This document shows, piece after piece, positions 5,475 through 5,898 of a stretch of DNA of 5,898 bases (position 1 is its first letter; each line of letters opens with the position of its first letter). The position numbers and the translations under genes were made by a program. The stretch covers positions 1-5,898 of the forward strand of contig JAVEDQ010000148.1 of the NCBI GenBank assembly GCA_030840885.1. Direction: 5' to 3'. A model generated the notes under the pieces. The model was not told the DNA's origin. It searched no databases and saw only the letters and a list, made by a program, of their open reading frames with translations. Source of the DNA: Frankiaceae bacterium. Lineage in GTDB: Bacteria; Actinomycetota; Actinomycetes; Frankiales; Frankiaceae.

Positions 5475-5556
5475 GGGCCTCCAGCACCACCGCGTCGATG
5501 CCGATGTCCGATTGGTCCCCAGCTACGCGGGCACCTGGACGAAAGCAGGATCGGGC

Positions 5557-5898
5557 GTGTCGAGAGTGCCTGCGCGACTGCGACGCGGTCTGTCGCTCGT
5601 GCTCCTGCTCAACCTCGCCCTCGGTATGGCCTGCAGCGTCATCTTCCTCCGCCACCAGGTCGACGATCGCCACGACCTGACCGTCCAGGTCGTGGAGCTC
5701 GACCGCTTGGCAGCTGCCTACACGCTCGCCCGTGCGACCGCTCGCGACGGGCCTCCGGACGCATCCGCGAGCCGTGCCGTCGGAGTCAGCGCGACCGAGC
5801 TGCGCGCCGCGGCGGACCGGCTGCGTTCCCACGACCCGCAGATCGACGATGCGGCGCCACTGCTCGACGCGGTCGACGACTACCTGGCGAGCAGCGGG
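5557..5898 (+). CDS. Membrane-anchored sensor-like protein, 5' part only
   Basis: An open frame of 114 codons runs from GTG 5557 to the window edge without a stop. AGGA (5547-5550) lies 6 nt upstream of the GTG. The N-terminus is basic (VSRVPARLRRG) and followed by a hydrophobic segment LSLVLLLNLALGMACSVIFL (residues 12-31), which fits an uncleaved signal anchor. Residues 32-114 are polar and likely helical, with features like QVVELDRLAAAYTLARATA and ATELRAAADRLRSHDPQIDDAAPLLDAVDDYL. This pattern of one membrane helix followed by an outer helical bundle resembles the CHASE3/four-helix-bundle input regions of histidine kinases, chemoreceptors and GGDEF/EAL proteins. The output domain lies beyond the window, so the function cannot be named. 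The gap to the GDPD gene (5475-5556) shows nothing else clear. Confidence 0.65.
   Translation, partial: MSRVPARLRRGLSLVLLLNLALGMACSVIFLRHQVDDRHDLTVQVVELDRLAAAYTLARATARDGPPDASASRAVGVSATELRAAADRLRSHDPQIDDAAPLLDAVDDYLASSG

Noticed and set aside
5475..5556. Possible alternative sigma-factor promoter before the sensor-like gene
   Set aside because: Short matches such as GTCCGATTGG are seen, but no pair of boxes with acceptable spacing could be supported.
4778..5680. A 300-codon plus-strand frame overlapping the phosphodiesterase gene
   Set aside because: Its translation is almost entirely Arg, Ala, Gly and Pro and it overlaps a clear gene in another frame, so it is a shadow.

Overview
The window is high-GC DNA with GTG/TTG starts, short Shine-Dalgarno sites and TANNNT-type -10 boxes. 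It is most consistent with an actinomycete (Actinomycetota); I cannot place it to genus. No rRNA, tRNA, CRISPR array or intact transposon was seen.

Left part (1-1850): this region has an accessory character. The 3' end of an alpha/beta-hydrolase gene (+) enters from the left. It is followed by a decayed, frameshifted copy (450-604, -) of part of the di-iron protein gene found intact further right. Next comes a two-gene minus-strand module: an XRE-type helix-turn-helix protein, then a nucleotidyltransferase-fold protein whose start overlaps the XRE stop by 8 bp. This arrangement looks like a toxin-antitoxin or defence pair. It has its own promoter-like sequence and a palindrome over the predicted transcription start. 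About 200 bp beyond that promoter (1848-2045) hold no gene I can support.

Middle (2046-3871): a TetR-family regulator (-) lies 35 bp upstream of a 366-residue ferritin-like di-iron protein (-). They look like a two-gene, self-regulated operon. A 26-bp inverted repeat overlaps the predicted -35 box of the TetR gene, in the divergent gap towards the next gene. A small hairpin directly follows the stop codon of the di-iron gene.

Right part (3872-5898), plus strand: a HisN-type histidinol-phosphatase of the inositol monophosphatase superfamily, then a long imperfect hairpin, a glycerophosphodiester phosphodiesterase, and the first 114 codons of a membrane-anchored protein resembling the input domain of a sensor. 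The TetR and hisN genes both have a -10-like hexamer exactly 6 nt before a GTG and lack a convincing ribosome binding site, so both may be leaderless.

The most unusual points are: the intact di-iron gene and its broken relic lie in the same orientation on either side of the XRE/nucleotidyltransferase module; the TetR operator candidate is well defined; and there is a hairpin/REP-like element between hisN and the phosphodiesterase gene.
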